Below are positions 1 through 12,485 of a stretch of DNA of 64,000 nucleotides, piece after piece. Made by a program: the position numbers and the translations under genes. The stretch comes from Dimorphilus gyrociliatus (lineage: Eukaryota > Annelida > Polychaeta > Dinophilidae). The stretch's first letter is position 1. Every line of letters starts with the position of its first letter. The stretch spans positions 496,001-560,000 of the forward strand of contig CAJFCJ010000016.1 in NCBI GenBank assembly GCA_904063045.1. The letters are read 5' to 3'. The notes beneath the pieces are model-generated. The model was not told the origin of the DNA and did no database searches. It was given only the letters and a program-made list of their open reading frames with translations.

Positions 1-151
1 TGACTGAACATTGCGTCCGATCAGGATGGTTGGAAAGGAGGAAAGGTAATATTTAACTACTTATAATGTTGCACTTGACTTTAATCTGTTATCTTATAGT
101 ATATTTCTTATATTTATTATCTTCTCTATCCTTTTCCTGTTCTATCAGTTC

Positions 152-194
<43 letters not shown>

Positions 195-1728
195 CCAACA
201 GTTTACTAGGAAGGATAATATGAATAACTGATCTACGTTGAAAAAAATTAATAATAAACCATAGTCGTGATATACTGTATTAATAAAAAAAAATGAAAGA
301 AAAAAAAAAGCCAGTTGAATAAATACAGAACGATTGCCTTTATCTCTGTTGCTGTTTTATCAGATAAAGATAAAAAAAAGAGACAGCTTTCAAGACTATA
401 TCGTTTCCTATTAATATATAGATATATATAAAATAAATAAAGGGATAAGAAGGTTTTGAGTAAACGTTTTATCTACCTATCTATCTGGTTTCTCTCCATC
501 TTTTATATACCTCTATATTATCCTCTCTCTGTCTTTCTTTCTATCTCTCTCTCTCTCTCATTATCTCTCTCTCTCTCTCTCTAATATGCTTTTTTTTGTT
601 TTATACTTGTCTATCTTTTCTGTTAGTTGTATATTTTTATTATTATTACGCCTGTTTTTCAATAGTATGAATCAATAATATATTAAAATTTATTAAATAG
701 GCTCAAAGAAAGGTTCAGTCAAGTCGTATTTTGTTCTAACGTCGGATGGTTCACTTCTGGAACGTAAGAATTCTACAGCAAACAATATTGAAAATTTCTC
801 TATAAAAAACGGTGATTTTCAAGCTTTTGAGAAAAATCAAATACTCATCAGTCCGGAGGACATAAAACTAATTTTTGACGATGAACGGGATAGGGACGAT
901 TGGATGAGAGATATGAAAAGAATTGCTTATCCGGATTGCGGAGCTGGTATGTTTGGAGCCACTCTTAAGGACGCCTATCTATTCGAGCGGGAGAGGAATG
1001 AAACCGTTCCATTCATTGTGAGGAAATGTATTAAAAAGATAAAGGAGTTTGGATTACAATCGCAAGGCTTATTTAGAAAATCTGGAAAGATGACTATGGT
1101 TGAGAAATTGAAGGAATCGTTCGACAGAGGAGAGAGAGATGCCTTAGAAAGAGGAGATTTTACAGACGTTCATTCAGTTTGTTCTCTATTAAAGAGATAT
1201 TTGAGAGACCTACCCGAACCTTTAATACCTTTTAACTGCTATGAAAAAGTAATGCAAATTATGCAAAGAACGTTACACGAAAACGAGACAATAGCCTTTA
1301 TTAAACTCCAAAATACTCTGTACAGGATCCCTTTGTGCAACTTTTATATCTTGTCTTATCTAAGCCTCTTTCTGAATGAAGTTAGCGTAATCGATGGAAA
1401 TCTCATGAATGATGAGAATTTATCTCTAATTTTTGATTCATATTTCATAAGACCGGAAATCGATGACGCTGACTTGTTAGCTTGTACGCAACCCAATCGC
1501 CAGAAGGCGACTGCCTATATTATAAAAAAGGCTAGGAAGCTTTTTCCCGAGGAGAAGAGGGAAGAAGATATTGACAAATTACTGGACGAGAATTGTAGTG
1601 TACAAGATCTAAAAGATGTTATTAGACAGCAAAGGTTACAATTGACGAAGATGGTTGAAGAGAAAGAGAGTGCTTTAACCAAGGTTGTCCAACTTCAGAC
1701 AAAACTTGCTGAACTAATGATAAATTAA
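1..1728 (+). CDS. PH-RhoGAP protein (ARHGAP22/24/25-like), 3' part
   Basis: This is the 3' end of a Rho-family GTPase-activating protein; the start lies left of the window. Two exons are visible, 1..45 and 701..1728, joined in frame by a GT-AG intron. The first exon and the start of the second encode a PH domain (SGWLERRK, then YFVLTSDGSLLE, closing with RDDWMRDM). The RhoGAP domain follows from about codon 100 of the visible part, with the arginine-finger motif GLFRKSG and the LKRYLRDLPEPLIP block. The C-terminus is a predicted coiled coil (QRLQLTKMVEEKESALTK). PH-RhoGAP-coiled coil is the ARHGAP22/24/25 order; those proteins accelerate GTP hydrolysis on Rac or Rho at membranes. The exact paralogue is not settled. 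Confidence 0.88.
155..192. repeat. (CT)n microsatellite in a RhoGAP intron
   Basis: An uninterrupted CT dinucleotide run of about 19 units. A second CT run lies at 545-582 in the same intron. Similar CT/GA tracts recur in most non-coding stretches of the window. Confidence 0.95.
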
Positions 1729-2385
1729 TGTATCATATAAATAATTACGTTTAACATTTAAAGGTTATTGTTAAGTCAACTCCTTGTTCAAGTTCTAATA
1801 CTATTTTAACAGAAAACTAGATTTAATATATGTTTTTTTTTACCGTTAAAAGTCCTTGACAATCAAGTAATGGCCAATAAACAGTATTGTATTGGATATA
1901 TTCAGATATTCATATTCTCCTACTACAAGGTTTTGGTTTCTCCAGAGTTTTAGAACTGTCAAACATTTAACTTTTCTCATAAAAAAAAGTAAACACAGCC
2001 TCTAGGAAAACGAGTCGACAACGGAATAAAATTGCAGTGAGCAATCACATTAACAGTATATATAAACATTTATGAAAGATTTTATACTGATAGATTTATA
2101 TATATATATGTATATATATATATATAAACATATAAATATAAACATGTACATTTATGAATATATTTATGAATTATATACATATTTTTTTTACATTTTTTGA
2201 ACATTTTGTATATAATTATTAATTATCTTTGTACGTTAGCTATACGATATACACGCAAAACTAGTTAGAAAATGGAAATATTCTTCTTCATCTTTTTTTT
2301 TAATCCATCTTCTAAAAAACATTTAGGAAAGTTTTGAGGAGACTGAAGATCCACTCCGGAAAAATAGAATAGACTAGACACTTTC
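1729..2385. other. Tail-to-tail intergenic region with TA repeat
   Basis: This lies between the stop codons of the RhoGAP and JNK genes and must hold both 3' UTRs. It is AT-rich, with a TA-type microsatellite at about 2099-2137 and an AATAAA-like signal near 1876. No open reading frame with coding character is seen. Confidence 0.6.
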
Positions 2386-4580
<2,195 letters not shown>

Positions 4581-4909
4581 AACTGATTTTTCTTAAGCTC
4601 TCTTTTTTAGATTCCGTCAAGCATTTTATTTAAAACGCTTGCATAGACGACAACTTTATGTTCGATAATAGTTTTCTTTGAACTTATAACAATGCTTAAG
4701 CGGGTAGTAATTAAACGAATTTCTAGTGCTTATTTGCAATCCTTTCCTGGACTTCCGGTAGATGAAATCGTTATTTTCGTACGAAAAATTCCGATCAACA
4801 ACTTTTTTCCTGAAAGATCTATTTTTTATTTAATGATTAAATTTTTAGATGAATGTAATTCGAGGAAATTATCTTCGAATCTTTTATTTTTCAAGGTTAA
4901 GGTTAAAAG
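4581..4909. promoter_or_regulatory. Divergent JNK / MRPL54 promoter region
   Basis: 329 bp separate the two divergent start codons, so both promoters must lie here or within the 5' UTRs. An open frame at 4692-4913 has no recognisable similarity and looks like chance. Confidence 0.5.
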
Positions 4910-5549
4910 ATGAACGTGTCTAAGTTGTGTAAAAGTTCAACAAACCTATTCCTTATTAGCATTCGCACAGCAAAATCGATGGCCGGTAAGCAATAAAACA
5001 AATTACTTTACCCTTTTTCCAACGTTTTTTTTCAAAGGTAAAGGCCTGGCTGGAGCGGGAATGCCAAAAAAGGAACGAATGGTCGTGGAAGAGGACGCGG
5101 TAAAATTTCTATTCTCTTTTCTGCCTTTTCGTTCATTCTTTTGTTTCAAAAGCAGTACAATTTAACACTATGTTATAATTTATGCAAAATTTAATTTGTA
5201 ATATTACTAGTTAAAGTGGAATTTTAATAAGGAAAATAAGAAACTACTTTTCTTAATTTTTTGAAGATAATTAATTTACACATTAATAATTAATATCTTT
5301 ATCATATAGGCGAAATTAACAAGTCAATTATGCGGTGGAAACATATATATAGAAGGTGAAGATCCAAAATTAAAGGACGATAGCGAATATCCCGAGTGGC
5401 TATGGAAGATGAGATTGGACCGAGGAGCTACTCCACCAGAAGAACTTGACCCTAATGACTCTTATTATTGGAAAATAATTAGAAGACAAAATCTACAACG
5501 ATCAAGACTTATTGCTAAACAAAAATATAAATTTAAAGATTTTGATTAA
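4910..5549 (+). CDS. MRPL54: Mitochondrial ribosomal protein mL54
   Basis: A complete 125-aa protein from exons 4910..4985, 5038..5099 and 5310..5549. The N-terminus is basic and hydroxylated (MNVSKLCKSSTNLFLISIRT), as expected of a mitochondrial presequence. The last exon carries the mL54 signature: KLTSQLCGGNIYIEGEDP, then DSEYPEWLWKMRLDRG, then PPEELDP and a basic end (RRQNLQRSRLIAKQKYKF). mL54 is a component of the large mitoribosomal subunit. Intron 1 is only 52 nt. The downstream tail up to about 5890 is probably 3' UTR. Confidence 0.9.
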
Positions 5550-5896
5550 ACAATGTAAAATGTTAAGTATTACATAATATTTTATAAGATAAAAGGTGTA
5601 GTTTGTCAGGCAAATTGCTTTAATGAAGAAGAGAAGGAGTAGAAGTGTGAAGAGTTCGTAGGAAAAAAAATTAAGTAAAAATTTGCATAAAGTGGATAAT
5701 TGTCTACTTATGATTTGTGAAGTAGAAAAAGCGTCTAAATTAATTTCTTATTCTAAACATGAAAGAGAAAGACGCCAATAGCTATATCTGATTAGTTATG
5801 GTTCTTTCAGCTCGGTTACAGAATTTAGTAGATTGACGAGTAGAAGGTGAAGGAATAATACTATATATTCTCCTATTCTACTTGTTTGTTAGGATT

Positions 5897-6329
5897 TTAG
5901 AGAACAGCCTCAGAATACAAAGTATTTTTAGAAGCCAAAGCCGAACACCCAACTTTCATGAGGGCTGTTGACTGTACCCGAGAAGGTTTCCTACAAAAGG
6001 CTCTCATTCTTGATGTTTTACAAATCAAACAGTTTACTGTTGCAGTTTTGTTATCGACTTTTTCTTTTTTTTCATCAACCAATTGTTCAAAGGAATACAA
6101 TTTTGTCGATGAGTTCCCAATATCTTAAATAGATAGGCGGCGCTTCTATTAGATGAAAAGAGCTATCATCTTGGAATGTAATTCGGGACAAAAAGTAAGT
6201 TTTGTTTTCGCTAAATGATTACAAACCAGATGCTCTCTGAATTTCTCTTTTCTCACATCTTGGGAATTTTAATGACTTAAAGCTTTCCTCTAAGGAGTTG
6301 TCGATTATAGAAAGATCTTGATCAATTTC
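5897..6329 (-). CDS. Unrecognised small gene, 3' part
   Basis: Two minus-strand exons can be joined in frame: 6329..6227 (from an acceptor after TTTTATCC, encoding EIDQDLSIIDNSLEESFKSL) and 6123..5897 (ending ASKNTLYSEAVL then stop). The product is hydrophilic, with a CLIC...C cluster and a basic stretch (RMRAFCRKPSR). No family is recognised and the first exon was not found. The call rests on open frames and plausible splice sites only, so it could be wrong. Confidence 0.35.
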
Positions 6330-6599
6330 CTGGATAAAAGACTAAAAACCATAGAATATTCTTAATCTATAATTTTAGCCCATTGATAAAGTTAGTTGGA
6401 CTACAGTATTTATAAATAGACAGTGGAATAATCTATAAGAAAATTGCTATTCAATTCTTTATAAATAAGATAAATTATGTTTCTTTTTTTGTATTCATTT
6501 TCTTTGGCGTTTCAATTAAATGTTCAAAACTTAAATTAAATCGTGTCTTGAAAATTCAAACTTGGTTTTAATCATGAAATATTATAAAACTTATCAACT

Positions 6600-6668
6600 T
6601 TCTTCTTTCTTACTCTCTTTCTTTCTCCCTCTCTCTCTCTCCTTCTCTCTCTCTCTCTCTCTCTCTTT
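6600..6668. repeat. CT-rich microsatellite
   Basis: Imperfect CT/CTTT tract just beyond the PEX11 stop codon. The plus-strand open frame at 6562-6792 runs through this repeat and through antisense PEX11, and is not a gene. Confidence 0.9.
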
Positions 6669-6683
6669 AGTTGTATGGTTGAC

Positions 6684-7675
6684 TTATGCTGGTGATAATT
6701 TCAAAGATGGAGCCACAATAGCGCAAATAGCTGACAAGGAGCTGATGACGCCTAAAAGTCCCGTAATACCCTTATTTGCGCATTTGCAATAGCCCAGAGC
6801 AGATAATGGAATTACAACGTCAGCCGAATTTTTTAAAAAGTCTACAGCAACTTCCGGATGTCTTTTTAAAGCTCTTTTGAATGTCGAAACACCAGAATTG
6901 GATGTATTAGGCGTCTTCTTTCGATGACGTTCATTAATATAAATGTTACATAATTCGTATAAATCTCTGACTAAATTAAATATTATTGATAGAAGCCAGA
7001 ATTTAAACGCCCTATGAGACCATTTTGTAGTGTCAGTCTTTATAAGACCCAATTTTGCAAACCAGGTTACGTGATCGGCCAACATGTACACAGCTAAAGA
7101 AATTTTGCTCGCTGTAATGGTAATTTTATGAAGAGGGTCGGAGAGTTTTAATGATTTTTTGGTAGCCAGAAGAAAATCCAACGTTTTTCCGAGTCTAAGA
7201 GCTGAAAGGAACAGATAGAATATTCTATTATCACACTTAATCTTCCTTATTTATTACTAATTCTATATTTGAGCCTTGTCTTTACTTTTCTGTCTTTTTT
7301 TTGAGTTTTTTAACTACTAGTACTTAGTATCTTTTAATCAGTTCAACTTTCCGACCTTTAACAGAGTAACCTCGGGCAATTAGTCTCCTTACCTTTCCTT
7401 GTTGAGCTCATTGCCTGCTCTAAATTGGACATCTTGACAGCCATAGAATCTTGAGAATGATATGAACAGAATCTTGAAAAATATTGGATAAGTCTGTATA
7501 TGTATAAAAAAAATAGAACTATAGAAGAGAAGGAAAAACATAAAGAACACCTTTTTACAAATGTTTATATTAAAATTTCAAATATAGAAAAGTTAAAAGG
7601 CATCTTTAACCTAAATAATTTATCACGTCCATTTGTTTGGGAATTAAACTTTACTATTTCCACAAATAAGCTCAT
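6684..7675 (-). CDS. PEX11: Peroxisomal membrane protein PEX11
   Basis: A complete 227-aa PEX11 family protein from exons 7675..7611, 7493..7393 and 7201..6684, all joined in frame. Exon 1 starts MSLFVEIVKFNSQTNGRDKL, the canonical amphipathic PEX11 N-terminus. Next come RLIQYFSRFC, LEQAMSSTRKALRLGKTLDF, and a C-terminal region with WSHRAFKFWLLSIIFNLVRD and a hydrophobic end (GLLGVISSLSAICAIV). PEX11 elongates peroxisome membranes before fission. The length suits PEX11A/B (about 250 aa). It is divergent from a synthetase carrying a peroxisomal targeting signal, so the two may share control. Confidence 0.92.
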
Positions 7676-8220
7676 TTTTAAATATTTCTTTATAATAGAA
7701 TTTCTTGTAGAATCTAAACAGTTCAAAAAGCGGGTCCCCTTTTATTTTTTAATATTTTTTTTTTTAAATTGGCCTTGACCTTCCCAGTTTCACAACGCCA
7801 TCTATTATCTAGATTGTCAAGATAAATGGAATAAAACATTGCTAATTTCTATATAATAATATTATTATTTCTATAAAATAATAATAATTTACTTTTATTA
7901 CAAAAATTAATTAAAAAAAAAAGTATTAAAGAGAAAATAACAGAAAACAGCAATGTTAAGAGCTTTTCAATATGATTCAATATGAAGAGGCAAAATTTAG
8001 ATCACCAGTAATCATAAAGCTTAACAAATGGAATTTGACCGAAAATACAAGCAGCTGGTCTTTTAATAGACATCAACCAATATTACGGCCTTAATTTATC
8101 AATATAGAATGAGATATTCTCAATTAATCGAGCTGAACCTCTCTTGAAATAGATTTTTTAACAAGAATTAACAAAGGATTGATAATAGATTAGAAAAGTT
8201 TGATTTAAGGGAGTAGAAAC
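7676..8220. other. Divergent PEX11 / acyl-CoA synthetase intergenic region
   Basis: AT-rich region between the two divergent peroxisomal genes. It includes one CGCCATCT motif at 7796-7803 (see findings). No coding signal is seen. Confidence 0.5.
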
Positions 8221-10280
8221 ATGGTAAAAACGATGTATAATATGTAAAATTTATATTACAGATGATAAATAGATTATGAACATTAATTAGCAAATAGAGA
8301 TTATTGAATAATTCGATTGTTTGTCTTTGAATTTTCAAATATAAATCGGTGTCTATATTATGAACTTTGATCTAGGTGGATTTAAAAAAGAATATTATAA
8401 ATCCTGATGGATCTTTATCGTGTCCATTCCCCAATTATGAACCGATGAATATTTCAATGGCCGAAGCCTTTATAGGAGCTTTGAGTGCCCATGATGGAAA
8501 TCTTAAAGCATTGGTATGTACATAATAATCTTATTTCTAGTTTAATCAAGAATAAATCATTCAGATTGATGCTGAAACCGAAAGAACTGTAACTTTTGGA
8601 GAATTAAACGTTCTATATAAGAAAATTAGTAGTTCATTAGTAAAGATGGGATGTTCTGAAAAGGAAATTATTTGCTTTTTTGCACCAAATTGCATTGAAT
8701 ACGTTCTTATGTTTGTTGCCTGTATAACGGCAGGACTTACAATTTCACCAGCAAATTTCGCATATACATCTTGTAAGTGAGAACCTTCTGCCTTGTTCAT
8801 TATTATTTCATTATACCATTTATATTTCGTTATTAATATTGAACACAGATGAACTTAAACATCAGTTGAAAGACTGTTCGGCATCCTATGTCTTTACTAC
8901 CTCTGAACTTTTACCGACAGTCAGATCTTCTTTAAATCCAAATATTAAACAAATCTTCATTTCTGATGACAAGAATATACCTGGTTGTACTAGCTTGCAT
9001 AAGATGTTTACTGACGACGGATCGGCTTTCAGGGGAAATAATTTGCATGTTAATCCAAATGAGGATATTGCTATAATTCCTTATAGTAGTGGAACAACTG
9101 GATTACCTAAAGGTGTTGAAATAACACACAAAAATATGACTTCTATCCTTCAAGCTCTCTCCCAACCCCAATATGCACCCGATTATGAACCAGAGAATGC
9201 TAATAAGTTAGCTTTTTTGCCATATTTCCACGCCTACGGACTACAAGGTACTCTTGTTGCCGGTCTCTTTCAAGGAGCTACCCAAATTATCTTTAAAAGA
9301 TTCATACCAGATTTGTTTTTAGACTGTATAGAAAAATACAGAGTTAGTTGATAAGATAAAAAAAATAATATATCGATGCACTAATCTCAATTTATTTCAG
9401 CCTCATACTTTATCCCTTGTTCCACCTATTGTGAACTTTTTAATATCCTACCCGAGAGCCAAAACCATTGATTTTTCCTCCGTAAAAACTGTTGGTTCTG
9501 GCGCGGCACCTCTAACTAAAGAGACGGAAAGAGAATTTTTAAATATTCTTAAACTTCCTAACCTAATTCAAGGTTATGGTTTGACTGAGACCACTGTTGC
9601 AGTATCTTATGCAACATTGAAATTTTATAAACGGGGAAGTTCAGGTCTTCTAATACCAAATACACATGTGAAGATTGTCAATCCGGAAAATCAGCGTGTA
9701 CAAGGTGTAAAAGAGGCAGGAGAAATATGGGTGAAGGGTCCACAAGTTATGAAGGGTTATCACAAAAAACCAGAGGCTACTAGGAATACTCTAACTAAGG
9801 ACGGATGGCTTAAAACTGGGGATATCGGTTATTTTGACGAAGAAGGATATATTTTTGTAATCGATAGGATAAAGGAATTGATTAAATATAAAGGATTTCA
9901 AATAGCACCAGCCGAACTCGAATCCGTAATATTAAATCATCCAAAAGTTCTTGATGTTGGTGTAATAGGCATTCCAGATGATAGAGCTGGAGAAGTACCA
10001 AAAGCCTACGTCGTCAAGAAAGATCCTAGTCTAAAGAGAGAAGAAATTAACGATTATGTGAAAGGTATACTATTCTAAAAGATATGAAAATGATAAAAAC
10101 GTATTATCGTTATTGTTTTATTGATATGTTTTCTTAGAAAGACTTACGTCGTACAAACAACTAAGAGGAGGAATTTCATTTGTCGACGAAATCCCAAAAT
10201 CACAAAGCGGTAAGATTCTTAGAAGAAAACTGAGGGAAAGAGCTATAAACGAAAGTAAATCTACCAAAAGTAAACTTTAA
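8221..10280 (+). CDS. Peroxisomal luciferase/4CL-type acyl-CoA synthetase
   Basis: An ANL-superfamily enzyme that adenylates a carboxylic acid and transfers it to CoA. Exons are 8376..8513, 8565..8772, 8849..9342, 9401..10064 and 10138..10280 (548 codons). The first is phase 0 with no in-frame ATG at its edge. An ATG directly followed by a GTAAAA donor at 8221-8223 would supply the initiator, giving 549 aa, close to firefly luciferase length. Motifs are the P-loop [56 protein letters not shown] and the catalytic lysine in [13 protein letters not shown]. The protein ends in SKL, a type 1 peroxisomal targeting signal. The substrate cannot be told from sequence. Confidence 0.9.
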
Positions 10281-11299
10281 GCAGAAGGCAAAAGAAGGAA
10301 AGGGAAATAAAGAAATGAGAAAGATAATGTTACTGTACGTAAGAAATTAGTTTGCTGATTATTAATATTATTACCATTTCTATCATCATCTTTCAGACTT
10401 ACGGCAACATTTTTCTTCTCTTTTGACTAGTTTCAAACTATACTTGATTCTAAAAAGATAAAATTTGACATATTTTCCTATTAATTATAGGACAAATTCA
10501 ATAAATTCATGCACGAATTGATTAATTGAAATAATAAAAGATTGAAAATTATGTTAATTACTTTTTTATTGACCTAAATTTCAGACTAAAAAAAAGTGGG
10601 GCGTAACAGTCATTTTCGTTTCTCTTTAGCCTATCTTTTCCATCTTTCGGTGACCTTCTCCTCATACTTTCCCCAACAATTTCAATTCTTTTTAATTACA
10701 GGTTAATGCCAATAGTGGTATGCTATTAGTTTATAAACAACTATCATGATAGTTGTACATAATACGGACCAATGAAGAATCTAGTTCTCCCCTTACCTTC
10801 TTATTCACTTTCCTTCTCCAACATTTTCTATATTTACTAAATGAGCATATTTTATTTTTTTCATTAATAATATAATTATTATAATTATAGGCCTAATTCA
10901 GAGTTGAATTCCCCTAATTTTCCGAAAGTAAGCCGTATTATTAAGGAAATTGATGAAACTATTTAAATAAGAAGAAAATATCCACTACCGCTTTCCTTCT
11001 ACTCCCATTTCTACTCCCTCATATTTCTCCTATACTTTCTTTCTATTTAAGTTAGTTCAATTAAATGAAATGGATGAAAAAGGATAAATATAGTGGAGAG
11101 ACAGAGAGAGAGAGAGAGAGAAGGGGAGAAAAAAAGGGAGAAAAACTGGGTGGAAATTATGGGTGGTATAGATGAAAATTTAAATACTATATATTGATAA
11201 TTGATTATCTAGGAATGATTAATTGTTTCAATCTAAACCCAATAATCTATGTTGGTGGGGGGAAGCTGTTTGAAGAGCTAGTATAGAGTTTAATTTAAT
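10281..11299. other. Non-coding gap with GA repeat
   Basis: AT-rich sequence downstream of the synthetase, with a GA microsatellite at about 11100-11120. Nothing coding or RNA-like is recognised. Confidence 0.5.
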
Positions 11300-12485
11300 G
11301 GATGATACGGTTCCTCTATACCTCATAGTAGAGGTATTACAGGTTTACCCAAAGGATTTAAAATAACTCAATATAGCTATAGAATAAGAATAAGCCTACT
11401 CGTTGAAATAGCCTAAATTTCGTCCACACCAGATCGGGGAACATACCATTGCTACGAATAAAAATGAAGTAGTGTATATTTTATCTTCTATTCTGAAATG
11501 TGCGTATATCTATTTATAGTAAGTAATCTTTATCAAAGACGATAAAAGTCTTGAAAAGAGAGGCACGGGTTAATTATTATGTATTTTATAAAGGTCTATA
11601 CAGCTAGTCCACTCTTCCTTTCGTTAGCTATAAAAATATCTAAAAATAGATTCATCTCTTATTACTTTCCCTCCTCTAATGACCCTCGAGTATGGAAATA
11701 ACTGATTTATTTCAAACTAAAGTAATATTTTACCTTTTTTCCCTTTTCTTATACTTATAAAGGGTTGGAAATAGAAGGAACAAAATGGAAAGGAAAAATG
11801 GTTATTTAGGAAGGGAAGAGCAAAAATTCCTTTTTTATAAAGGAAAATACCATTAATAAACAATAAAATAGATTGACCCTTTTTAACGACTTTTTCTCTT
11901 CCTTATGAAGAGAAGATGGAGATGAATTCAGTTGTATTTGATGTCAAAGAGATTAAAAGAAAATTGATAAGCTCCATTGGTGGAAAAGAATTTTTTGAAA
12001 ATTGATAAACTTTTAAAGAGAGAGAGAGAGACAATTCTCACGATTGCTTAAATACAATAGATATAGATTAACATGATCAAGATTTTACTTTATCTCTATG
12101 ATAGATAGACTAAAAATTATTGATTGAAGAACAAAAAAAGTTCCGAAGAGCTTCTGTCGAAAAGGAATTTTTATTACCAAATCATCCGAGAGAAGAGGAC
12201 GCTGGCATGATTGGGGAAGAGGATAAAAGAGTGGCTGAAGTCCCAAGAGTCTACAATGTAAGAAAAGATAAGAGTATAACGGGAAGAGGAGTTATACGAC
12301 TGTGTTAAAGGTTTTGATCTTTTCTTTCTCTCTTTCTTTAAGAAATTTCATTAGGATTTTCCTTGGTTTTTCCTTTCAACAACAAAGATAACCTAATCTA
12401 TTACAAACAATTGAAAAAAAAGAGAGAATCATCTGTATTGACCTAATTCACGAAGCTATGACCAGAAAGATACGACAAAAAGATC
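11300..12485 (+). pseudogene. Decayed tandem copy of the acyl-CoA synthetase
   Basis: Three blocks collinear with the intact upstream gene are recognisable. At 11321-11370 the AMP-binding motif reads PHSRGITGLPKGFKITQ, against [17 protein letters not shown]. At about 12150-12300 it reads NHPREEDAGMIG...AEVPRVYNVRKDKS, against [12 protein letters not shown]...[14 protein letters not shown]. At about 12385-12475 it reads YYKQLKKKERIICIDLIHEAMTRKI, against the last exon's [23 protein letters not shown]. Spacing between blocks roughly equals that of the functional gene, and the last intron position seems kept. Stops and frame changes break every long frame. It is a tandem-duplication remnant. Confidence 0.72.

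Noticed and set aside
4692-4913. 73-codon plus-strand frame just upstream of MRPL54
   Set aside because: Different frame from MRPL54, no similarity, and it occupies the divergent promoter; MRPL54 begins at its own ATG at 4910.
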